Positions 1 to 5,647 of a stretch of DNA of 7,850 nucleotides are shown in pieces. The stretch covers positions 1 through 7,850 of the forward strand of contig CAIUQW010000120.1 of NCBI GenBank assembly GCA_903901395.1, written 5' to 3'. The first letter of the stretch is position 1. Each line of letters begins with the position of its first letter. The translations under genes and the position numbers were made by a program. The notes under the pieces were generated by a model. That model saw only the letters and a program-made list of their open reading frames with translations, made no database searches and was not told the DNA's origin. This DNA is from an uncultured Chlorobiales bacterium. Its GTDB lineage: Bacteria; Bacteroidota; Chlorobiia; Chlorobiales; Chlorobiaceae.

Positions 1-382
1 CCTCGCTGCCGGCAAAAATCAGCGCGGAGCGTCTCAGTGTGCTGGCAATCCAGTTGAGCTTCATCCGGCTTTCCGGCAGCTGCTTTCCGGTCAGCATGAC
101 CTGCTTGACATAGATGGCGTCATCGAAATCGAAGATCAGCCTCGATTTTCGTGAGAGCAGCCATATGAAAAGAGGTGGAAACACTTTGCGCTGTATCCAG
201 ACATAGTCGTAATTACTGCAAACAGAGAGTGCGCTCATGACATTGTTCAAGGATTTTCTGCCAGATACGCACATCGAATCGATCTGAATGCCGTACTCTT
301 TCCAGTGAGGCAGGAATTGCCCGATCCGGTAACGATAACTTGGCCGATGCGGGGCGAGATGCAGGCACAACACTTTAATCAT
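1..382 (-). CDS. Glycosyltransferase, N-terminal part (cut by window edge)
   Basis: Reading the reverse strand from ATG at 382 gives 127 uninterrupted codons to the window edge. The protein opens with a short beta strand (MIKVLCLHLAPHRPSYRYR), as GT-B glycosyltransferases of the family 4 type do when the N-terminal Rossmann-like domain starts. Residues 59-70 (DYVWIQRKVFPP) and the acidic motif FDFDDAIY at 84-91 are typical of this group, where a helix-strand unit precedes a conserved acidic DDA/IY segment. The sugar-donor domain would lie outside the window, so donor and acceptor cannot be named; a role in cell-surface polysaccharide or lipopolysaccharide synthesis is inferred. The frame stays open upstream of 382, but the N-terminal family pattern begins exactly at this Met. 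No clear Shine-Dalgarno sequence precedes it. The gene diverges from the SDR gene at 763. Confidence 0.82.
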   Translation of the reverse strand, partial: MIKVLCLHLAPHRPSYRYRIGQFLPHWKEYGIQIDSMCVSGRKSLNNVMSALSVCSNYDYVWIQRKVFPPLFIWLLSRKSRLIFDFDDAIYVKQVMLTGKQLPESRMKLNWIASTLRRSALIFAGSE

Positions 383-762
383 GGGGCGGAGGTTACTGAT
401 TTGATCAGAAGCATCAGCAGAACAAATCGATGCCGAGTGCTTGGTGCTTGATTTTAAAAGAGTTGATCGAACATGGGCAAAACGCAGACTTCGCTTTGTG
501 ACAGTCACTTCCGTCAAAGCGAATCCGGATGCATCATCGTGGCAGGGCGTTGCAGTAAAAATCGGTATGTAGGATTTGATATGTCAGAATATAGCGGTTT
601 TTTGGATGAAAGTGTTTTTTAACAGTAGCAATAGCACGCACAATGCATGAAATTTATGGTGACGGCGCTGAACCCAAAGGCCGGGAGGGATGCGAAGGGA
701 AATGCGTATATTGCCCGTCAATGCAGCAAAAGCTTTATCCATCAATCTTATCAGCCTTATCA
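383..762. other. Divergent intergenic region
   Basis: About 380 bases separate the divergent glycosyltransferase and NmrA-like genes, so promoters for both should lie here. The stretch is more AT-rich than the flanking genes and holds an inverted repeat at 490-523. A forward reading from ATG 643 runs in frame into the SDR gene, but its 40 extra residues do not resemble an SDR N-terminus. I could not identify a convincing -35/-10 pair. Confidence 0.5.
490..523. repeat. Inverted repeat, possible operator or transcript hairpin
   Basis: TTCGCTTTG at 490-498 is matched exactly by its reverse complement CAAAGCGAA at 515-523. Between them sits a smaller dyad, TGAC..GTCA, at about 499-507. The dyad lies between two divergent genes, a usual place for a regulator site, but no regulator is encoded nearby. 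It could equally be a hairpin in either 5' leader. There is no following T-run, so it is not a terminator. Confidence 0.35.
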
Positions 763-1641
763 ATGAAGAGAGTGCTTGTGGCCGGGGCGACCGGTTACCT
801 TGGCCGTTATGCGGTGCAGGAGTTCAAGAATCGCGGGTACTGGGTTCGCGCGCTGGTGCGCAATCCCGAGAAGTTCAAAAAGCCTGGGCCGTTTTTTGCG
901 CCAGAGATCGACACGCTTGTTGACGAAGTTGTCTTCGGCGACGCCACGAAACCCGAAACTATCGCGGGGCTGTGCGACGGCATTGACGTAGTATTTTCGG
1001 CGCTCGGCATGATCAAGCCCGACTTCGAGCACGATAACTTTGACGTTGACTATCAGGGCAACATGAATATTCTCGCCGAGGCGCTCAACGCCGGGGTGAA
1101 GAAGTTCGTCTATGTCTCGGTTTTCGACGCGCACCGTATGATGAACATTCCCAATGTGCAAGCGCACGAGAAGTTCGTCCGCGAGTTGCAGGCCGCCAAA
1201 ATCGAGAGTGCGATCATCCGCCCGAACGGCTTCTTCTCGGAGATCGGCCAGTTCGTCGCCCGCGCCCGCCGCGGCTTCATGTTGTGGATTGGCGAAGGCT
1301 ACAACCGCCAGAACCCCATCCACGGCGCTGACCTTGCCAAGGTGTGCGCCGATGCGGTTGACAGCAGCGAGCGCGAGATCGAGGTTGGCGGCCCGGAGGT
1401 CTTCACCTACCACGAAATGGTCGATCTGGCGATTGAAATCGCTGGCACGAAGCCGGTTCAACTGCCTCTGCCTTTCTGGCTGGCGGACGGCATCGTCAGC
1501 GTAGTCGGCATTTTCAACCGCGACGTGGCCGACGTGGCGCTTTTCGCCACCACACTCAGCAAGATGGATTTCGTCTCGCCAAAGTACGGCACGCACCGCC
1601 TGCGCGACTTCTTCAACGAGTGCAAAAACCTGCCGCTCTGA
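763..1641 (+). CDS. NAD(P)-binding atypical SDR (NmrA-like)
   Basis: This 292-residue protein starts with a Rossmann fold, with the nucleotide-binding motif GATGYLG at residues 8-14. A second conserved block (DYQGNMNILAEALNAGVKKF, 96-115) leads into VYVSVF at 116-121. These are hallmarks of atypical short-chain dehydrogenases of the NmrA/SDR_a5 type. The classical YxxxK pair is not present at the expected place; His135 and Lys137 lie in QAHEKF instead, as in relatives that bind nucleotide without standard SDR chemistry. Substrate is unknown; homologues are often annotated as sugar epimerase or isoprenoid/chlorophyll reductase-like. I chose the start at 763 because the beta-alpha-beta fold begins there; in-frame ATGs at 643 and 721 would add 40 or 14 residues with no family resemblance. 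No good ribosome binding site is seen for any candidate. A strong hairpin follows the stop by about 25 bases, so the gene is probably monocistronic. Confidence 0.85.
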   Translation: MKRVLVAGATGYLGRYAVQEFKNRGYWVRALVRNPEKFKKPGPFFAPEIDTLVDEVVFGDATKPETIAGLCDGIDVVFSALGMIKPDFEHDNFDVDYQGNMNILAEALNAGVKKFVYVSVFDAHRMMNIPNVQAHEKFVRELQAAKIESAIIRPNGFFSEIGQFVARARRGFMLWIGEGYNRQNPIHGADLAKVCADAVDSSEREIEVGGPEVFTYHEMVDLAIEIAGTKPVQLPLPFWLADGIVSVVGIFNRDVADVALFATTLSKMDFVSPKYGTHRLRDFFNECKNLPL

Positions 1642-1665
1642 AGCGGCGAGCATCGCTATAAAACA

Positions 1666-1694
1666 CAAGAAGCCGGAGAATATCCGGCTTCTTG
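1666..1694. terminator. Strong 12-bp hairpin, probable bidirectional terminator
   Basis: CAAGAAGCCGGA at 1666-1677 pairs perfectly with TCCGGCTTCTTG at 1683-1694 around a 5-base loop. On the forward strand no long T-run follows. On the reverse strand the hairpin is followed by TGTTTTAT. It sits 25 bases after the SDR stop and also lies downstream of the reverse ABC gene, so it may end transcription from both sides. Confidence 0.75.
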
Positions 1695-1902
1695 CGTTGA
1701 GGATTCATGAGCAAAAGCACAATGGTCAACCACGTAATGAACATCCAGCTCTCGTTGCATTCTGAGGATGAAATTCCACCATCATGCACCGTTTTTTTTG
1801 GTTTTCATCCCGCCAGCTGCCCGATGGCCGACAAGCTTCGCCATCACCAAATCAACCGCCAATTCAAAACCACCCTTTCACCAGCTCCTGAATGATCCAT
1901 TA
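1695..1902. other. Convergent intergenic region, no supported gene
   Basis: Roughly 200 bases separate the hairpin from the 3' end of the ABC gene. A forward 62-codon reading frame from 1707 exists, but its composition (low-complexity, many Cys/His/Pro) does not look like a protein and it has no ribosome binding site. I see nothing else in this stretch. Confidence 0.4.
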
Positions 1903-2694
1903 TCAACTCTCCCCCGGCACCGCCTGGTAATAGCCGTTGCGTTCGATCAGTTCGACGCTGCAACCGAAGAGGGCGGAGACGTTCGACGAGGTGAGCATGG
2001 CCTCCTTGTCGCCGTCCGCCACAACGCGCCCTTTGCGCATGAAGATGACTCGCGTGATCTCCGGCGGAATTTCGTGGATGTGGTGCGTTACGAGAATAAG
2101 CTGTGTGCCTTGCTGCATGAGCTTCCGCACCGTATTGAGGTAGAGGAACGAGGCCGCGAGGTCGAGGCCGCTGGTCGGCTCGTCGAGCAGGAGCGCTTCG
2201 GGCCGGTGCACCAGCGCCCGTCCAAGCAGAAAGCGGCGCTGCTGGCCAGTGGACATCCTGCCGAAAGGCCGGTCGGCAAGCTCATCAATGCCGAGCTGCC
2301 GCATCAGCTCCTCGGCACGCTCGATCTCGGCGGCGCTGAAAACCTGATGCGGCCAGACGTCGATGCTCGAATAGTAGCCCGACAGAATCACGTCACGCCC
2401 CAATGCATGAACGCCGTAATTCTGCTGGAGGTCATTGGAGACAATGCCGAGCCGCGAGCGCAGTTCCTCCACGTTCCACCGGTCACGCCCGTAGACCAGC
2501 ATCCGGCTGTCGTCGGAATGAACCGGATAGATTTCGCGCGAAACAAGCTTGAGTAGCGTAGTCTTCCCCGACCCGTTCGGCCCGAGAATCGCCGTATTTT
2601 CCCCTGTGCGAATACTCAGGTCAAGCCCGTCAAACACCAGCGTCCCGCCCCGGTAAGCGCTGATATTGCTGAATTCAAAAACGTGATTCACCAC
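1903..2694 (-). CDS. ABC transporter ATP-binding protein, ModF/YlmA-like
   Basis: This 263-residue ATPase hydrolyses ATP as an ABC subunit. Walker A is GPNGSGKT at 38-45, the Q-loop glutamine lies at about 90-91, the signature is a variant STGQQ at 148-152 (instead of LSGGQ), Walker B is ALLLDE at 167-172 with the D-loop SGLD just after, and the switch His is in VTHHIHE at about 204. The signature variant and the segment RDVILSGYYSSIDVW (100-114) recall the stand-alone ATPase group that includes ModF and YlmA (COG1119 type). No permease or binding protein is adjacent, so partners are unknown; ATPases of this group are often encoded alone. A role in molybdate-related processes is only suggested by the Mop protein at 3554. 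The start ATG at 2694 directly precedes the first ABC strand. The gene is convergent with the SDR at 763. Confidence 0.88.
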   Translation of the reverse strand: MVNHVFEFSNISAYRGGTLVFDGLDLSIRTGENTAILGPNGSGKTTLLKLVSREIYPVHSDDSRMLVYGRDRWNVEELRSRLGIVSNDLQQNYGVHALGRDVILSGYYSSIDVWPHQVFSAAEIERAEELMRQLGIDELADRPFGRMSTGQQRRFLLGRALVHRPEALLLDEPTSGLDLAASFLYLNTVRKLMQQGTQLILVTHHIHEIPPEITRVIFMRKGRVVADGDKEAMLTSSNVSALFGCSVELIERNGYYQAVPGES

Positions 2695-2700
2695 TCAAAG

Positions 2701-2829
2701 ATGTTTTCATTTTTCAGAGGCTGTCTGCCCGACAACCTCCACGCAACGACCATCAAACCGCACGAAAATTACAGCGCATCCGCCAAACTTTCAACCGCGA
2801 TCGAATCGCTCCTGCGTCTGCTGGCGTGA
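2701..2829 (+). CDS. Possible small protein, 42 aa
   Basis: An ATG at 2701 opens 42 codons ending in TGA at 2827-2829, divergent from the ABC gene whose start is only 6 bases away. The C-terminal part (AKLSTAIESLLRLLA) could form an amphipathic helix, and codon choice there is GC-rich as in neighbouring genes. There is no recognised family, no clear ribosome binding site, and the closeness to the ABC start argues that this DNA is at least partly the ABC leader. A chance ORF is quite possible. Confidence 0.22.
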   Translation: MFSFFRGCLPDNLHATTIKPHENYSASAKLSTAIESLLRLLA

Positions 2830-2936
2830 GTGAAGAACCGGCCAGATCGGTCCGATCCGAATGATCAGCCCGAACTGGTTAAAAAAAACCATTACTGTTC
2901 AACCTCCGCTATAGTGACGAATAAAGATGGTGAAGC

Positions 2937-2956
2937 TTATTACTCCGACCATTAAA
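2937..2956 (+). repeat. 20-bp word, inverted copy
   Basis: TTATTACTCCGACCATTAAA at 2937-2956 is the reverse complement of 3219-3238 with one mismatch (19 of 20). The two copies bracket a segment of about 300 bp that holds a terminator-like hairpin and a palindromic element. A third, 14-base copy lies at 3063-3076. Confidence 0.6.
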
Positions 2957-2991
2957 ATTCTTAAAAAATTGCCCTGGACTTCAGTCCGGGG
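2957..2991 (-). terminator. Intrinsic terminator on reverse strand
   Basis: CCCTGGAC at 2972-2979 and GTCCGGGG at 2984-2991 form an 8-bp stem (one G-T pair) around a TTCA loop. Read on the reverse strand, the stem is followed by CAATTTTTTAAG, a good T-tract. It would therefore end reverse transcripts coming from the 3180-3550 side. Confidence 0.65.
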
Positions 2992-3062
2992 TATGCAAAT
3001 AAGACAAAACTAATAAAGTCTTAAGCCTGATTTCTTCCAACGACGGCGCTTGCGATTTATTG

Positions 3063-3076
3063 TGGCCGGAGTAATA
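3063..3076 (-). repeat. 14-bp direct repeat, left copy
   Basis: TGGCCGGAGTAATA at 3063-3076 is identical to 3224-3237 in the same orientation. The two copies lie on either side of the palindromic element at 3103-3189, 26 and 34 bases away from its ends. They could be a relic of insertion or of a local duplication. Confidence 0.6.
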
Positions 3077-3102
3077 TTGGCTCAGCGACACTCCCGCCGG
3101 AT

Positions 3103-3189
3103 GTCATTCTGAGCGTAGCGAAGAATCCAGAACTCTTTATTTCACAATAAGATGGATTCTTCATTCCGCTTCGCTTTATTCAGAATGAC
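3103..3189. mobile_element. Palindromic MITE-like repeat element, 87 bp
   Basis: The element starts GTCATTCTGA (3103-3112) and ends TCAGAATGAC (3180-3189), a perfect 10-bp terminal inverted repeat. Inside, AAGAATCCA (3121-3129) pairs with TGGATTCTT (3153-3161), so the whole unit can fold into a long hairpin. Left-arm text of the type GTCATTCTGAGCG-AGCGAAGAATCC is familiar as a dispersed intergenic repeat in many bacterial genomes, including Chlorobi and Bacteroidetes. It encodes nothing and would need a transposase in trans, if it moves at all. The arms differ by an extra 10 or so bases on the right, so it is slightly decayed. Confidence 0.6.
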
Positions 3190-3395
3190 AGCGCTCTCTC
3201 CAATTTTTCTTTGTGATATTTAATGGCCGGAGTAATAACGGTGGAAACAATCTTTTCCAGCCCCATATCCGAACTCCTGCCAAGCTCGAACGAGTCACTT
3301 ATGTGTTGAATCGCAGCCTTGACAGCTTCCGTTCCATTCATCGTTGCAACGCCTGCGTAAATACGGATTCTATGCTGTTCGTAAATAGTGGACAC
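3180..3395 (-). CDS. Hypothetical protein, possibly a disrupted gene remnant
   Basis: Starting at GTG 3395, this frame gives 71 residues with believable protein composition: a basic N-terminus, then helices (EAVKAAIQHISDSFELG; HKEKLERAL). I do not recognise a family. A start at the ATG encoding Met19 is also possible. Two things suggest a damaged gene. The same frame continues upstream to 3560 with protein-like residues (IRYVNENIKDIQQIGSAFHD) broken only by a TGA at 3423-3425. The 3' end runs into the palindromic element: the last codons and stop lie within its terminal inverted repeat at 3180-3189. A reverse terminator at 2957-2991 lies where the original gene could have ended. The overlapping forward frame (3213-3428) looks like a shadow. 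Confidence 0.4.
   Translation of the reverse strand: MSTIYEQHRIRIYAGVATMNGTEAVKAAIQHISDSFELGRSSDMGLEKIVSTVITPAIKYHKEKLERALSF
3219..3238 (-). repeat. 20-bp word, right copy
   Basis: TTTAATGGCCGGAGTAATAA at 3219-3238 pairs with the inverted copy at 2937-2956 (19 of 20) and contains the 14-bp direct repeat shared with 3063-3076. On the reverse strand it encodes VITPAIK of the 71-residue frame. Confidence 0.6.
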
Positions 3396-3553
3396 TTGAT
3401 AGTCGCCCGTATAGCTTACCGATCATAAATCGTGGAAAGCACTCCCGATTTGCTGAATATCCTTTATATTTTCATTAACATAACGAATCCAAATGGAGAC
3501 CAGCCAAACCTCTCTGGCTCGCCAGTCACAACAACCATAACTCACGCAAAAGC

Positions 3554-3979
3554 ATGAACATCAGCGCACGCAACATCTTCAGGGGCACGGTCTCGGCGAT
3601 CGTCAACGGCGCGGTCAATGCCGAAGTAACCATCGCCCTTGCCAGCGGAGCTTCGATTGTATCAACCGTCACTATCGGAGCCGTCGAGAGGCTCGGGCTG
3701 AAAGAGGGCATGTCAGCAAGCGCCATAGTCAAAGCCAGCTCGATTATCCTCGGCACCAACCTGCACGACGCAAAAATGAGCGCCCGAAACATCCTTTGCG
3801 GCACCGTCACCCGCGTGATCGACGGACCGGTCAACTGCGAGGTCGATCTGGAGATCGGCGGCGGCGACGTGCTGTCGGCAGTCATCACTCACGGCAGCGC
3901 CGAGAAGCTCGGCTTCGCCGAAGGCAGCCACACCTGCGCCATTTTCAAGGCATCGAGCGTGATCATCGGCGTTGACTGA
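3554..3979 (+). CDS. modG: Tandem-Mop molybdate-binding protein (ModG-like)
   Basis: The 141-residue protein consists of two copies of the small molybdate/tungstate-binding Mop (TOBE-like) domain. Copy 1 spans about residues 3-68 and copy 2 about 75-141. Both begin SARNI..GTV, continue V..G.VN.EV.., and end with LG..EG..A.A..KAS..I.G, so the repeat is visible by eye. Length and architecture match di-Mop proteins such as ModG of Azotobacter vinelandii, which assemble into oligomers that store molybdate in the cytoplasm and buffer supply for molybdenum-cofactor enzymes. There is no DNA-binding or ATPase domain, so it is neither ModE nor ModC. The start at 3554 is fixed by the first repeat; no clear ribosome binding site is visible. 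A terminator follows the stop, so it is probably transcribed alone. Molybdate versus tungstate preference cannot be told. Confidence 0.88.
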   Translation: MNISARNIFRGTVSAIVNGAVNAEVTIALASGASIVSTVTIGAVERLGLKEGMSASAIVKASSIILGTNLHDAKMSARNILCGTVTRVIDGPVNCEVDLEIGGGDVLSAVITHGSAEKLGFAEGSHTCAIFKASSVIIGVD

Positions 3980-4005
3980 ACAGACGCTTCACATCTTTTC
4001 CTCTT

Positions 4006-4046
4006 AGACCTAAAAGTCTTGTACGGCCTGTAGGTCTTATTTTTTT
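4006..4046 (+). terminator. Intrinsic terminator after the Mop gene
   Basis: AGACCTA at 4006-4012 pairs with TAGGTCT at 4031-4037 and is followed directly by TATTTTTTT (4038-4046). The loop is long (18 bases) and may hold extra pairing. Position, 27 bases after the stop, fits a rho-independent terminator for the forward gene. Confidence 0.75.
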
Positions 4047-4086
4047 ACCTTGAAAAAGCACTTACTCTCAACCAATCGTTGCCGCC

Positions 4087-4824
4087 ATGCAAAATTCAGG
4101 AAAAAAGGTGTGCTTCATGACCGGAGGTTCCGGCAAGCTTGGCAGTGAGATCGCGCTGGCTGTCGCCGGACAGGGTTACTCGATTTTTTTCACTTGGCAG
4201 CACTCGGAGGAAAAGGCAAAGGAGACGCTCGAAAAAATCCGCTGGGTCAGCCCTGAATCGCAAATGGTGCGGTGCGACGTTTCAAGCGTTGCCGAGATCG
4301 AGGAAGCCTTCGCGACTTTCAGCACGCACTTCGACCGGCTCGACCTGCTCATCACGAGCGCCTCGAATTTTTTCCGCACGCCCTTGCTCGACGTGACCGA
4401 ACCGGCGTGGGACAGCCTCGTCGATACCAATCTCAAGGGCGTGTTCTTCACGATGCAATTCGCCGCGCGGATCATGACGAAGCAGCCGTTCGTGTCGCGA
4501 ATCATTACCATGACCGACATTTCGGCGAACCTCGCGTGGAGAAATTACGCTCCGTACACGGTATCGAAGTCAGGCATCCAGCACCTCACGAGAATTTTCG
4601 CCAAAGAGATGGCTCCGAAAATTCTCGTCAACTCCATCGCGCCGGGCACCATCTCGGCCTACTCCGGACGCGACGAGGAGCCGGAAAGCGACCTCGTCGG
4701 CAAAATTCCACTGGAGCGGCTCGGCGACCCGATGGACATCGTCATGGCGATCCGCTTCCTCATGGAAACCGAATACATCACCGGCCAGGTTATCAACATT
4801 GACGGCGGACGGCTACTGTTCTGA
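4087..4824 (+). CDS. Short-chain dehydrogenase, pteridine reductase (FolM/PTR1)-like
   Basis: This 245-residue protein is a full-length SDR oxidoreductase using NAD(P)H. The cofactor motif TGGSGKLG is at 12-19, the adenine-pocket Asp in CDV at 64, ITSASN at 89-94 replaces the usual NNAG, and DTNLKG is at 113-118. The catalytic Tyr-Lys pair is Y157-T-V-S-K161. Thirteen residues before the Tyr, where most SDRs have Ser, there is Asp144 (TMTDIS). That Asp-Tyr-Lys triad is the mark of pteridine reductases such as PTR1 and FolM, and SNFFRTPLLDVTEPAWD (93-109) also recalls them. The likely substrate is a dihydropterin or dihydrofolate; this is inferred. The other SDRs in the window lack this feature. 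FabG-like acyl reduction is a weaker alternative. Start ATG 4087 leaves a normal short N-terminus. A hairpin abuts the stop codon. Confidence 0.82.
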   Translation: MQNSGKKVCFMTGGSGKLGSEIALAVAGQGYSIFFTWQHSEEKAKETLEKIRWVSPESQMVRCDVSSVAEIEEAFATFSTHFDRLDLLITSASNFFRTPLLDVTEPAWDSLVDTNLKGVFFTMQFAARIMTKQPFVSRIITMTDISANLAWRNYAPYTVSKSGIQHLTRIFAKEMAPKILVNSIAPGTISAYSGRDEEPESDLVGKIPLERLGDPMDIVMAIRFLMETEYITGQVINIDGGRLLF

Positions 4825-4848
4825 AGATCGGTCTGATATGACCGATCT
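4825..4848 (+). terminator. Hairpin directly after the pteridine reductase-like gene
   Basis: AGATCGGTC at 4825-4833 pairs perfectly with GACCGATCT at 4840-4848 around a 6-base loop, starting on the base after the TGA. Only CTCTTAG follows, so the T-tract is poor; it may act as a weak terminator or protect the 3' end. Confidence 0.6.
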
Positions 4849-4948
4849 CTTAGCAGGCTTGCGTTGCTGAAGTCCTTTTTGCAGAATGTTGGCAGCAAAA
4901 CCAATAACCCCGGCAACCTCTATTTTTTTTCTATATTTCATGAGTTAA

Positions 4949-5248
4949 ATGGTTCGCATAAACATTCCGTCGACAATCATGGAACATCAGATACCAATTG
5001 ACGATATGTCACCAGAACAGCCCAAAACCGGCCCCGCCGTTCATGACAATATTCCCGAACCACTCAGGGAGGTAGGCCAGAAGGTTTCGGAGGCGTTCAA
5101 CGAATTCAAGGAGAGCGAAACCTGGGAGAAGGTGCTTGAGGCGCGTGACAAGGCGAAAGAGTACATCACGGAAAATCCCGTGAACTCGTTTTTTTACGCA
5201 CTCGGTGCTGGAGTTTTTCTTGGTTTTCTGCTGAAAAGAAAAAAATAG
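4949..5248 (+). CDS. Small membrane-anchored protein, YqjD/ElaB (DUF883)-like
   Basis: The 99-residue product has a hydrophilic, helix-forming body (about 38-75, with charged repeats such as EFKESETWEKVLEARDKAKE) and one C-terminal membrane segment (about 79-95, FFYALGAGVFLGFLL) closed by KRKK. The TENPVNSFFYALGAGVFLG pattern, a Pro-containing turn then a Gly-rich tail anchor, is typical of the ElaB/YqjD/CsbD-neighbour family. In E. coli YqjD associates with ribosomes and the inner membrane in stationary phase; a like role here is inference. A start at ATG 4979 (MEHQIPIDD) is just as likely, since neither has a good ribosome binding site. It is the first of three tightly packed genes: the next starts 12 bases after its stop. 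Confidence 0.75.
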   Translation: MVRINIPSTIMEHQIPIDDMSPEQPKTGPAVHDNIPEPLREVGQKVSEAFNEFKESETWEKVLEARDKAKEYITENPVNSFFYALGAGVFLGFLLKRKK

Positions 5249-5260
5249 AGTATCTGTTGC

Positions 5261-5647
5261 ATGAGCTGGTTTGAACGAAAATCGCGCAAAGCAGAAGATG
5301 AGCGCTCGAAAAAAGGGATCTCCGGGCTGATCGATACGACGGTCACGTCGACTATTGAAGACCTGAAGGCGATCATCGACGCCAAACTCGAACTTTTCAA
5401 GATCGAGATGACTGAAAAGGTGGCGCTGGTCAGCGCGCTGGTGATACTGATCGTCGTGCTCATGATCGGCGTCGCCTACCTGATCACCACCTTCGCCCTT
5501 CTTTTTGGCGAACTCTTTGGCCACGTCTGGCTGGGCTATCTGCTGGTAAGCATGGTGTTTATCCTGACGTTCGCATTCTTCACGAAGGTCAAGCCGAACA
5601 TGCTGAAGAACTTCATTCACAAAATTCTTCTCTCCGCAAATGAGTAA
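5261..5647 (+). CDS. Two-helix membrane protein, YqjE/holin-X-like
   Basis: This 128-residue protein has a basic N-terminus (WFERKSRKAEDERSKKG), an amphipathic helix (about 25-50, TSTIEDLKAIIDAKLELFKIE), then two long hydrophobic segments at about 53-83 and 88-108, and a short basic tail. This layout fits the YqjE family (phage holin superfamily III, Holin-X-like, PF07332 type). Despite the holin name, family members are ordinary chromosomal inner-membrane proteins with unclear roles and are commonly next to yqjD, as here. There are no lysis genes around to suggest a phage. The stop overlaps the next start (5640-5647), so translation is probably coupled. Confidence 0.78.
   Translation: MSWFERKSRKAEDERSKKGISGLIDTTVTSTIEDLKAIIDAKLELFKIEMTEKVALVSALVILIVVLMIGVAYLITTFALLFGELFGHVWLGYLLVSMVFILTFAFFTKVKPNMLKNFIHKILLSANE

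Larger units (their letters stand above)
2830..3179. other. AT-rich accessory stretch with repeats
   Basis: No convincing intact gene lies here. The stretch contains one inverted and one direct copy of a short word (2937-2956, 3063-3076), a reverse-strand terminator-like hairpin (2957-2991) and most of a palindromic element (3103-3189). It is clearly more AT-rich than the coding neighbours. A 28-codon forward frame at 2927-3013 overlaps the repeat and hairpin and is not called as a gene. Confidence 0.5.

Noticed and set aside
643..762. In-frame N-terminal extension of the NmrA-like gene with Cys pattern CEGKCVYC, reminiscent of a metal-binding or radical-SAM motif
   Set aside because: The Rossmann fold begins at Met 763; the 40 extra residues lack family similarity, no ribosome binding site precedes 643, and the Cys spacing does not match CxxxCxxC of radical SAM in proper context.
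760..1668. Long reverse ORF of 302 codons
   Set aside because: Antisense to the NmrA-like gene, with no recognisable motifs and typical shadow composition.
1707..1895. Forward 62-codon ORF whose start codes for MSKSTMVNHV, echoing the MVNHV start of the ABC protein
   Set aside because: The resemblance covers only a few codons on opposite strands, and the rest has no protein-like composition.
1768..2556. Long forward ORF of 262 codons
   Set aside because: It lies antisense to the ABC ATPase, which has all conserved motifs; the forward frame is a shadow caused by GC-rich codons.
2927..3013. 28-codon forward ORF beginning MVKLITPTIK
   Set aside because: It overlaps the repeat word and the reverse terminator hairpin; too short and without a ribosome binding site.
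3423..3425. In-frame TGA considered as a selenocysteine codon
   Set aside because: No recognised selenoprotein family and no clear SECIS-like hairpin directly downstream; decay is the simpler reading.
5261..5647. Holin-like membrane protein as a sign of prophage
   Set aside because: No endolysin, structural or integrase gene is nearby, and the YqjE family is chromosomal and pairs with yqjD-like genes as seen here.
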